NCBI GenBank assembly: GCA_903933395.1 | Contig: CAIZKA010000215.1 | Span: forward strand, 1 to 10,218 | Length of the DNA: 10,218 bases | Source: an uncultured beta proteobacterium | GTDB taxonomy: Bacteria > Pseudomonadota > Gammaproteobacteria > Burkholderiales > Rhodocyclaceae | Direction: 5' to 3' | Shown here: positions 1 to 5,523 of the stretch, piece by piece | Layout: every line of letters starts with the position of its first letter | How positions within the stretch are numbered: position 1 is the first letter of the stretch | The notes under the pieces: generated by a model | What the model saw: the letters and a program-made list of their open reading frames with translations, nothing else | Databases searched by the model: none | Told to the model about the DNA's origin: nothing | Position numbers and translations under genes: made by a program

Positions 1-156
1 GCCGGCATTCCGCTGGGCCTGCCCGCCGACATGCCCAAGGCCTGGTTCATCGCCCTGGCGGCGCTGTCCAAGTCTGCGACACCGGCCCGGGTTCGCGAAA
101 ACGCGCACGCCGACCACCTTTTGCGTGCGCCTTCGGTCAAGCGGCCCAAGCGATGA
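1..156 (+). CDS. hupU: Regulatory [NiFe] hydrogenase small subunit, C-terminal end (HupU/HoxB), partial
   Basis: Only the last 51 residues and the stop are in the window; the start lies upstream. The visible tail begins AGIPLGLPADMPKAW and ends VKRPKR. This is the GIPLGLP type of C-terminus I associate with small subunits of H2-sensing hydrogenases. The family carries Fe-S clusters that pass electrons from the NiFe site, but none of the cluster cysteines are in the visible part, so that cannot be checked here. Its TGA overlaps the ATG of the large-subunit gene (ATGA, 153-156), which implies translational coupling and a 1:1 heterodimer. In known systems HupUV/HoxBC is cytoplasmic and signals H2 to a histidine kinase (HupT/HoxJ) that controls uptake hydrogenase genes. 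The assignment leans heavily on the unambiguous downstream partner. The symbol hoxB would be equally valid. Confidence 0.8.
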   Translation, partial: AGIPLGLPADMPKAWFIALAALSKSATPARVRENAHADHLLRAPSVKRPKR

Positions 157-1598
157 GCGCCCGGCGCGTCGTCGGTCCCTTCAACCGCGTCGAGGGTGAT
201 CTCGAAATCACGCTTGACATCGCCGACGGCCGAATCGCCGCGGCCTACGTCAATTCGCCGCTCTACCGGGGCTTCGAGCAGATCCTCCAGGGAAAGTTGC
301 CGGTCGACGCGCTGGTGCTGGTGCCGCGCATCTGCGGCATCTGTTCGGTCGCGCAATCGGCGGCGTCCGCGCTGGCGCTGGCCGATGCGGCCGGCATCGA
401 GCCGCCCCCCAACGGCCGGTTGGCAGCCAATCTGACGCTGGCGACGGAAAACCTGGCCGACCACCTGACGCATTTTTATCTGTTCTTCATGCCGGATTTT
501 GCCCGCGCCGACTATGCCGGCCGTGACTGGCACGCGGCCTGTGTCGAACGTTACAAGGCCACTGTGGGCAGTGCGCCGAACCAGGTCCTGCCGGCCCGCG
601 CCCGCTTCATGCAGATGATGGGGCTCCTTGCCGGCAAATGGCCGCATACGCTGTCCGTGCAGCCCGGCGGCTCGACCCGCCCGCTGCAGGCGTCCGAGAT
701 ATTCCGGCTGCATCGAACCCTGCGCGAGTTTCGCGGCTTTCTCGAAACCGTGACCTTCGGTGCCGGACTCGAGGCCGTGGCGGCGCTTGACAGTCGCGCA
801 CGGCTCGATGCGTGGCGGGGGCAGGCCGGCGGCGGGGATCTGCGGGCCTTCCTCGCCATCGCCGAAGATCTCGACCTGTGGCAAATCGGGCGCGGTACGG
901 ATCGTTTCATGAGCTACGGCTGCTATGCGGAAGGCGACGGACGGCTGTTTCCGGCCGGCCTATGGCATGGCGAGGCCGCCGCACTGGACCCCGCAAGCAT
1001 AGGCGAAGACATCACGCATTCCTGGTATGCCGCCGCCGGTCTGCCGCAGCATCCGGCGCAAGGCAGCACGCTGCCCGTGGCGGAAAAGGAGGGTGCCTAT
1101 TCCTGGTGCAAGGCACCGCGCCTGGCGGGACAGGTGGCGGAAACCGGTGCACTGGCCCGGCAGGTTGTGGCCGGACATCCCCTGGCCCGCGACCTGATCG
1201 CCGGTTACGGCGGCAGCGTCGCCGCCCGCGTCGTGGCGCGGCTGCTGGAACTGGCGCTGGTGGTACCGGCAATGGAGCGCTGGCTGGGCGAACTTGTTCC
1301 GGGCGAGCCCTGGTGCATCACAGCTGAACTTGCCGACGAAACCACGGGCGTCGGCCTCATCGAGGCCGCGCGCGGTTCATTGGGCCACTGGCTCACCGTG
1401 CGCCGCGGACGCATTCACAATTACCAGATCATCGCGCCGACCACCTGGAACTTCTCGCCGCGCGATTCGGCGGGAACGCCGGGTGCGCTGGAACAGGCGC
1501 TGGCCGGCCTGCCGGCAAGCCCCACGGGGCCGCTGCCGGCGGCCATCCATCACGTCGTGCGCAGTTTCGATCCCTGCATGGTGTGTACGGTGCATTGA
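153..1598 (+). CDS. hupV: Regulatory (H2-sensing) [NiFe] hydrogenase large subunit HupV/HoxC
   Basis: A 481-residue NiFe-hydrogenase large subunit. The N-terminal L1 motif RICGICS supplies C61 and C64, and the C-terminal L2 motif DPCMVC supplies C475 and C478; these four thiolates bind the Ni-Fe(CN)2CO centre. The early motif reads RVEGD (residues 12-16), as I recall for the sensor class. Three features point to a sensor and not an energy-conserving enzyme. The protein ends exactly at the histidine after the L2 cysteines (CTVH, H481), so it lacks the C-terminal peptide removed by maturation proteases in other large subunits. I63, between the L1 cysteines, and F111, 48 residues later, match the bulky Ile/Phe pair reported to narrow the gas channel and give O2 tolerance in HoxC/HupV. 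It also overlaps the small-subunit gene by 4 bp. The expected partner kinase gene is not in the window; the next gene is convergent. Confidence 0.95.
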   Translation: MSARRVVGPFNRVEGDLEITLDIADGRIAAAYVNSPLYRGFEQILQGKLPVDALVLVPRICGICSVAQSAASALALADAAGIEPPPNGRLAANLTLATENLADHLTHFYLFFMPDFARADYAGRDWHAACVERYKATVGSAPNQVLPARARFMQMMGLLAGKWPHTLSVQPGGSTRPLQASEIFRLHRTLREFRGFLETVTFGAGLEAVAALDSRARLDAWRGQAGGGDLRAFLAIAEDLDLWQIGRGTDRFMSYGCYAEGDGRLFPAGLWHGEAAALDPASIGEDITHSWYAAAGLPQHPAQGSTLPVAEKEGAYSWCKAPRLAGQVAETGALARQVVAGHPLARDLIAGYGGSVAARVVARLLELALVVPAMERWLGELVPGEPWCITAELADETTGVGLIEAARGSLGHWLTVRRGRIHNYQIIAPTTWNFSPRDSAGTPGALEQALAGLPASPTGPLPAAIHHVVRSFDPCMVCTVH

Positions 1599-1655
1599 CC
1601 GGAAAGCCTTGGTACGACAGGGGTAACACTAAACCAGCTCGACCGTTCTCGCCGA

Positions 1656-2828
1656 CTACCCTTCCACGCGGTTGCGGCCTCCTTGTTTCGCCCGATAGAG
1701 ACCGGCGTCGGCTTCGGCGATCAGGGCTTCGATGTCGGCGGCGTCTCCTGCTTTGCCATGCGTGACGGACAGGCCGATACTCACCGTATAGCGGGGCAGC
1801 GCCTTGTTGCGAGGGTTCTCGATCTCGCGCCGGATACGCTCGGCGACGTTTCTCGCCTCGGTGATGCCGGTGTCCGGCAGGAGGATGGTGAATTCCTCGC
1901 CGCCAAAGCGCGCCAGGATGTCCGGCACGCGCAGCATTTGCTGTGCTCGGGTAGCGAAGTCCTTGATAACGAGGTCGCCCACGTGATGGCCGTGGGTATC
2001 GTTGACCTTCTTGAAGAAGTCGATATCCGAGGTCAGCACGGACAGGGGCCGGTGGGAGCGGGTGCAGCGCGCCCATTCCACGGCCGCCTGTGAGAAAAAG
2101 GCGCGCCGGTTCAGTGCACCGGTCATGGGATCCCGGGTTGCCATGAATTCGAGTTCGGTGCGCAGGCGTTCGTTGGTAATGAGAAGGAAGCCGATGGACA
2201 GTCCCAGTACCCCCAGTGAAAACATCGCCAGGAAGGCCTGCTGGATCAGGTCGCGGTCGAAGATGTCCTCGTTCTCGGTGATCCCGCCGGTAAGCGTAGT
2301 GATGCGCCAAACGGCTACCCCGGCGCCGAGGACGAAGAACAGGAAGAGGAAGCGGCTTCCGAGTCCGCTGGGTTTGGCCTGCCACGCCAGCACGGCGCCG
2401 GCGGAAAACAGGACGATGTGGGCCAGCGCCATCAGGAAGATCCGGCCCTGGTAGTGGTGGGTAACGTAGGTGAGAAAGGTGATCAGGACCACCACCACGG
2501 CAATCCCGTCCAGTGCAGGACGCCACTTCGGTTGCCGTCCGGAATAGCGCTGCAGGCCCACGATCAGGAGAAACTGTCCAAGGAGGAGCGCGGCGCTGGG
2601 GATCACGATGGACAGGAAATCGGAGAGCAGGCCGCGCATCGAGGACAGGCCCGAGGCGACGCCGATCAGAACCACGGCGGCGGCCCAGGCACCCAATCCC
2701 TTGATATCGTCGGGGAAGCTGCGTTGCTGCACCCACAGCACCAGTGCGCAGAAGAACCCCAGCAGGTTTGCAACGAGCAGGAAGGTGCGCGGATTGATGA
2801 GTTCCGTCATCATCGATACGGAGCTCAT
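1656..2828 (-). CDS. Membrane-bound diguanylate cyclase (GGDEF domain)
   Basis: A 390-residue protein that should make c-di-GMP from two GTP at the inner membrane. Residues 1-220 hold about seven hydrophobic segments (roughly 15-35, 46-62, 70-92, 105-122, 131-149, 158-175, 196-216) and no recognisable sensor domain. A GGDEF domain fills residues 225-388. It has the entry motif DPMTGALNRRAF (233-244), the metal-binding SDIDFFKKVND (267-277), and the active-site loop GGEEF at 309-313, an active variant. R300 and D303 lie five residues before the loop, forming an intact RxxD inhibitory site, so product inhibition is expected. The start at 2828 is the most upstream ATG in frame (a TAA lies 42 nt further up), but it has no clear Shine-Dalgarno. 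The ATGs at residues 6 and 7 are possible alternatives. The gene stands alone, convergent with hupV with a 57-bp gap. No EAL domain is present. Confidence 0.93.
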   Translation of the reverse strand: MSSVSMMTELINPRTFLLVANLLGFFCALVLWVQQRSFPDDIKGLGAWAAAVVLIGVASGLSSMRGLLSDFLSIVIPSAALLLGQFLLIVGLQRYSGRQPKWRPALDGIAVVVVLITFLTYVTHHYQGRIFLMALAHIVLFSAGAVLAWQAKPSGLGSRFLFLFFVLGAGVAVWRITTLTGGITENEDIFDRDLIQQAFLAMFSLGVLGLSIGFLLITNERLRTELEFMATRDPMTGALNRRAFFSQAAVEWARCTRSHRPLSVLTSDIDFFKKVNDTHGHHVGDLVIKDFATRAQQMLRVPDILARFGGEEFTILLPDTGITEARNVAERIRREIENPRNKALPRYTVSIGLSVTHGKAGDAADIEALIAEADAGLYRAKQGGRNRVEG

Positions 2829-2830
2829 GG

Positions 2831-2850
2831 GGCAGGGAGCGGCAGGGAGC
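2831..2850. repeat. Tandem 10-bp direct repeat
   Basis: Two adjacent identical copies of GGCAGGGAGC lie immediately upstream of the cyclase start codon. They occupy the place where a Shine-Dalgarno would be expected, but on the coding (minus) strand they read GCTCCCTGCC, which is not purine-rich. This may simply be slippage, but it makes translation from the ATG at 2828 less certain. Confidence 0.6.
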
Positions 2851-2947
2851 GGGCGGGCATGGCTGCCATTTTAGTGATCGCCCGCGGCCGTGCCGGAGAG
2901 TTCTCCTGAAAATTATGGCAGTGCCGCGAGCGCGATGTGCTTCCTGG

Positions 2948-2962
2948 CGAGTTTCAAACTCG
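2948..2962. promoter_or_regulatory. Perfect 15-bp palindrome upstream of the cyclase gene (candidate operator)
   Basis: CGAGTTT-C-AAACTCG is a perfect 7-bp inverted repeat around one base. It sits about 120 bp upstream of the diguanylate cyclase start, outside any gene, and could be a binding site for a dimeric regulator of that gene. No regulator family is assigned. A promoter could not be placed with confidence. Confidence 0.3.
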
Positions 2963-3239
2963 GTTGCGGCCAAAATCAGCCGGTCAAGGTTTCAATAAGC
3001 GAGGTAGCCTTCGTCCTCGCTGAATGTCCGGATTAAGGCGAACAAATTGACGCCCGCATTGCCCCGACTCGGCCAGGAACCGACACACAGAACGCCACTT
3101 ACTGGGTGGCTGGGAAGATTCTTACTGTGGCGACGGGACGAGGTGGCGCGAACGAGCAGGTTGGAGCCAGGAGCCCTGGTATAGCAGCTACTCCTTAACC
3201 TGGTGAACGCAGGGAATGCATAGCAGCATCGAGTTATTA

Positions 3240-3409
3240 ATACAGAGCCTTGCCTCAAACTGCAGAAAAACCTGAAAAGGCCGGATTGGCAGTTTTGACG
3301 ACGCTGGCATATTGGGCCAGTTGATCCTCGCGCGAACCAGCAATCCTGATGCCTGAAAGAGTCAATGTCAGGCTTGTGCCAATCAGGTGGCGGTCAGGTT
3401 TCGATTCAT
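3240..3409 (-). pseudogene. Truncated, frameshifted remnant of a small secreted c-type cytochrome gene (DUF1924/SHP-like)
   Basis: An ATG at 3409 is preceded by GGAG (3416-3419) with six-base spacing, 19 bp after the DUF2189 stop. It reads MNRNLTAT and then hits TGA at 3383-3385. A -1 shift at that point opens a frame that continues LIGTSLTLTLSGIRIAG and then SREDQLAQYASVVKTANPAF, ending SGFSAV before TGA (3255-3257). Past that stop the frame reads GKALY and then TAA (3237-3239). The joined product looks like a signal peptide followed by the start of a DUF1924/Sphaeroides-heme-protein-like cytochrome, where a GFSAxRGxALY-type sequence precedes the CxxCH motif. The TGA would then be a decayed CGA. 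No CxxCH follows, so the heme-binding part is missing and similarity ends near 3240. The family assignment is from memory and moderate; the frame disruption is directly visible. Confidence 0.45.
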
Positions 3410-3428
3410 GGCGTTCTCCGCGTTGCCG

Positions 3429-4244
3429 TCACAGCCAGCGCACCGAGCCCCGGTAGGCATGCCAACTGGCATGCCCCAGCAGCGGCCCGACCACGACAAG
3501 TCCCAGCGCCAGCGGCAGCAGCAGTGACAGGACGATCATGACGACAATCAGAGCGCCCCACAACAGCATCACGCCGGTGTTCAGGCTGACCACCTTAGCG
3601 CTGAGGATGGCGGCGGTAATGGCATCGGTATCGCGGTCGAGAACCATCGGAATGGACACCACCGAAAGGGTGAATACCAGCATGGCAAAAATGCAGCTCA
3701 CCGCGATGTAAGCCGCCACAAAATCCAGGTTATCAGCATTGACCGCGGCTTCCATCGCGCCCGCCGAGGTCGGCAGGCCGGTATCGAAAAACAGGGCCAG
3801 CATCACCAGCGATACCCGGCCCCACATCAGTTCCAGCATCACCAGCACTCCAACCAGCAGCCCCAGGCTGCGCAGGTGGTGTTTCCAGCAGGTCAGTGAA
3901 GCGATGAAATCCGTTGCCTGGCCCTGTTCACGGCGGCGGCTCAAGTCATAAAGCCCCATCGCCACAAACGGCCCCGCCAGCAGGCAGCCCGAAACCAGGG
4001 TCATGACGTATTCGGGTTCTTTGTGAGACAGCCCATGGAGTACCAGCGCCATGCACCAAAACGGCAAGCCGTAAAACAGACTGGTGCCGGGGTGGGCCAC
4101 CAGGTCGCGCCAGCCCAGTTGGAGCCAGTGAAACGGGGCCGTCCATGACAGCAAAATGATCTCCTTGCGGGCCGCCTCCGGGGCCAGCGCCACAGGGGGC
4201 TGTACGGCTGCTTCAAGCAGGGTAGTGGTCAGATTGTTGGGCAT
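3429..4244 (-). CDS. DUF2189 integral membrane protein
   Basis: A 271-residue inner-membrane protein of the DUF2189 family (COG5473), whose function is not established. After a polar N-terminus come about five hydrophobic regions (roughly 55-71, 79-98, 125-153, 177-200, 222-250). Family hallmarks are the GPFVAMGLYDLSRRREQGQ stretch (91-109), the FTLSVVSIPMVLDRDTDAIT segment (191-210) and the near-C-terminal PLLGHASWHAYR (254-265). Length is normal and the frame is intact. The start is supported by AGAGGA seven bases before the ATG. The cytochrome remnant 19 bp downstream on the same strand suggests it was once the first gene of a two-gene unit. DUF2189 genes are, as I recall, sometimes found near respiratory cytochrome genes, but the link here is inference. 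Confidence 0.88.
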   Translation of the reverse strand: MPNNLTTTLLEAAVQPPVALAPEAARKEIILLSWTAPFHWLQLGWRDLVAHPGTSLFYGLPFWCMALVLHGLSHKEPEYVMTLVSGCLLAGPFVAMGLYDLSRRREQGQATDFIASLTCWKHHLRSLGLLVGVLVMLELMWGRVSLVMLALFFDTGLPTSAGAMEAAVNADNLDFVAAYIAVSCIFAMLVFTLSVVSIPMVLDRDTDAITAAILSAKVVSLNTGVMLLWGALIVVMIVLSLLLPLALGLVVVGPLLGHASWHAYRGSVRWL

Positions 4245-4563
4245 GCTGCATTCCTCTTTGGGGTCGGTGTGAGGCGTACTATGCGCGGGGGCAACTGAAC
4301 AGAACGTGAGCGCACCAACTATGTCCCCGTATGCTTAAGCGACGCTTAACCGACACCGCGCACAATGGCGATAGCATTACGTTTGAGTATCCGGAATCAA
4401 GAAGTCAACCGGACGTTCCGCCGAAGGCCTTCGATTCCGATGAGGGGGGAACAGCCGAGGTCAACAGGTTTTGCCATTCCGCAGGCCTATCGAATTGTCG
4501 TATAGCCCTGGACGGATCCGGTCGGTCGGCGTTTCGCCTGCAAAACTGAATGCAATGGACAAG
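4245..4563. other. Intergenic region upstream of DUF2189, no convincing gene
   Basis: This roughly 320-bp stretch should contain the promoter of the DUF2189 gene and the downstream end of the 74-residue gene. Two perfect palindromes are present: 4335-4349 (listed separately) and CGAAGGCCTTCG at 4422-4433. A 72-codon plus-strand frame (4331-4549) is open but has no Shine-Dalgarno and no recognisable product, so it is not called. No T-rich intrinsic terminator was seen. Confidence 0.5.
4335..4349. promoter_or_regulatory. Perfect 15-bp palindrome (candidate operator) upstream of DUF2189 gene
   Basis: TTAAGCG-A-CGCTTAA is a perfect 7-bp inverted repeat around one base, 91 bp upstream of the DUF2189 start. 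Its size and symmetry suit a dimeric regulator. It has the same 7-1-7 geometry as the palindrome at 2948-2962 but a different sequence, so no common regulator is implied. Confidence 0.35.
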
Positions 4564-4788
4564 TCATCCCCGTTTTCTTAATTCGGCGACCTTGCCGCGC
4601 CATTCCTTGAGCTGCTCATCTTCCAATTTAAGCTGGAGTGCTGCGTCAGCGAGCGGGTCAGTTATTTTCTGTTTTATATTGCCCGTAAACTTTTTCCGCA
4701 TTTTCGACGATACGCGTTCCCCATCGTCCTTGCTTAGGAACGTTGTCTTTTCAATCCATGCTGGAGTGGGAGCCAAAGTCTTCATCAT
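4564..4788 (-). CDS. Small charged protein of unknown function (74 aa)
   Basis: I do not recognise this family. The product is 74 residues. It starts MMKTLAPTPAWIEKTTFL, and the rest is highly charged and probably helical, with a basic stretch at 29-41 (KMRKKFTGNIKQK) and an alternating Lys/Glu helix at 50-73. There is no signal peptide, membrane segment or Cys pair. The start is chosen because AAGGAG (4795-4800) lies six bases before tandem ATGs at 4788 and 4785. The frame extends 20 codons further upstream to 4848, but that extension lacks a ribosome site. It lies 102 bp downstream of the hemerythrin gene on the same strand, so the two could be co-transcribed. Its good ribosome site and ordinary composition make a real gene likely; DNA-binding or a structural role would be guesswork. 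Confidence 0.65.
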   Translation of the reverse strand: MMKTLAPTPAWIEKTTFLSKDDGERVSSKMRKKFTGNIKQKITDPLADAALQLKLEDEQLKEWRGKVAELRKRG

Positions 4789-4890
4789 AATTATCTCCTT
4801 AAAGTAATCTGGGACACTTGCCGCGACACCGATAGTCCGATTCTCCATCTCAGGTCAATGCCGAGGGTACTTCCATGAGGCACCGTGCAC

Positions 4891-5409
4891 TCATTCCATT
4901 GCACCATTGAGTCCCAGACGGGAAAACTGAAGAGGTATGTTTGATGCAGCAGGGCACCGTGCTTTTCCTGTCGGAGTGACTGCTGTGCCATGGAGGTACT
5001 CATGCCAATGCATGTCCCACTGCTGAATATGTTCCTCAGTCCACGCCCCTATTAGCTTGCCAACGCCATGCACATCGGTAGCGCATCGGGTCCATTCGTA
5101 AAGAAGTAGCGTAACCATCTCGATGAATTTGTTGTGTTCGATCCGATGCTCTGCCAAGAAGGGATAGCGGATCACCACGAGCACTTCCTCCTCGCATTGA
5201 AAGTGCTCGAGGGAGATCTCAAACAGGTCATTTATCGCCCAGTGGAACTTCTCCATGATGTCCGTCGCAATGCCATTGCCGCGAACCAGATCTTCCGTAA
5301 GCCCGCTGATTTTCACGGCAAGGCTCTGAATCTGCCGATGTTGTTCGTCCAGTATTTTCAAGCCGACGCTGGGTACCTGCTCTAGCAACGGCTTCGAATT
5401 GATGGGCAT
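4891..5409 (-). CDS. Bacteriohemerythrin (non-heme diiron O2-binding protein)
   Basis: A 172-residue single-domain hemerythrin, expected in the cytoplasm, where these proteins bind O2 reversibly for storage, delivery or sensing. All seven diiron ligands can be placed: H24 (DEQHRQI), H69 and E73 (LEHFQCEEE), H88 and H92 (AEHRIEHNKF), and H127 and D132 (HIQQWD). Spacing within the pairs matches the family. The four-helix domain ends near residue 140. The remaining roughly 32 residues, including CPAASN, form an unassigned tail that makes the protein longer than the usual 130-140 residues. The start has a good AAGGGG-type ribosome site. It is divergent from the B12-binding regulator gene with 114 bp between starts, so control by that regulator is plausible. 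The same-strand small gene downstream may share its transcript. Confidence 0.93.
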   Translation of the reverse strand: MPINSKPLLEQVPSVGLKILDEQHRQIQSLAVKISGLTEDLVRGNGIATDIMEKFHWAINDLFEISLEHFQCEEEVLVVIRYPFLAEHRIEHNKFIEMVTLLLYEWTRCATDVHGVGKLIGAWTEEHIQQWDMHWHEYLHGTAVTPTGKARCPAASNIPLQFSRLGLNGAME

Positions 5410-5469
5410 TCCGATCCCCTTCCAATAAGTTATCGCCGCACCGCATCTATGTCAGGTACATTAACGGTG

Positions 5470-5496
5470 CTGTCCGTGACAAACAAGGCCGGACAG
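5470..5496. promoter_or_regulatory. Inverted repeat between hemerythrin and CarH-like regulator (candidate operator)
   Basis: CTGTCCG (5470-5476) and CGGACAG (5490-5496) form a perfect 7-bp inverted repeat with a 13-bp spacer, 27 bp before the regulator ATG. Centre-to-centre distance is 20 bp, about two helical turns, as expected for a dimer or tetramer bound to one DNA face. Autoregulation and control of the divergent hemerythrin are the simplest readings. It does not match the TGTACA-type sites I recall for LitR-class proteins, so the binding protein is unproven. Confidence 0.4.
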
Positions 5497-5523
5497 TTGG
5501 CTATTTCGTCGAGGTAATCGTCC

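Larger units (their letters stand above)
2829..3239. other. Gap without an intact gene; candidate structured or remnant segment at 2992-3239
   Basis: No convincing protein gene is visible here. The part next to the cyclase (2829-2990) should hold its promoter and contains a tandem 10-bp repeat and a perfect palindrome, listed separately. The part at 2992-3239 looks different. It is rich in local inverted repeats: AGCGAGG (2998-3004) pairs with CCTCGCT (3015-3021), GCCAC pairs with GTGGC around 3094-3110, and CCAGG pairs with CCTGG around 3167-3179. A minus-strand frame of 88 codons stays open from a TTG at 3258 to 2992. Its product is rich in Arg, Ser and Cys and has no domain I recognise. 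I read this as either a structured RNA or DNA element, or a remnant. No tRNA or transposase is seen. Confidence 0.35.

Noticed and set aside
1429..2973. 514-codon minus-strand frame overlapping hupV's end and the whole cyclase gene
   Set aside because: Composition is Arg/Pro-rich and it lies out of frame over a clear GGDEF gene; a GC-rich shadow frame.
2992..3258. 88-residue minus-strand protein
   Set aside because: It needs a TTG start without a ribosome site, overlaps the cytochrome remnant, and has the composition of translated structured non-coding DNA. Kept only as a note on the unexplained segment.
4331..4549. 72-codon plus-strand frame between DUF2189 and the small gene
   Set aside because: No Shine-Dalgarno, no recognisable family, and its 5' end overlaps a palindrome that looks regulatory.
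4789..4848. Upstream start for the 74-residue gene (94 residues)
   Set aside because: The AAGGAG site at 4795-4800 lies inside that extension and points to the ATG at 4788.
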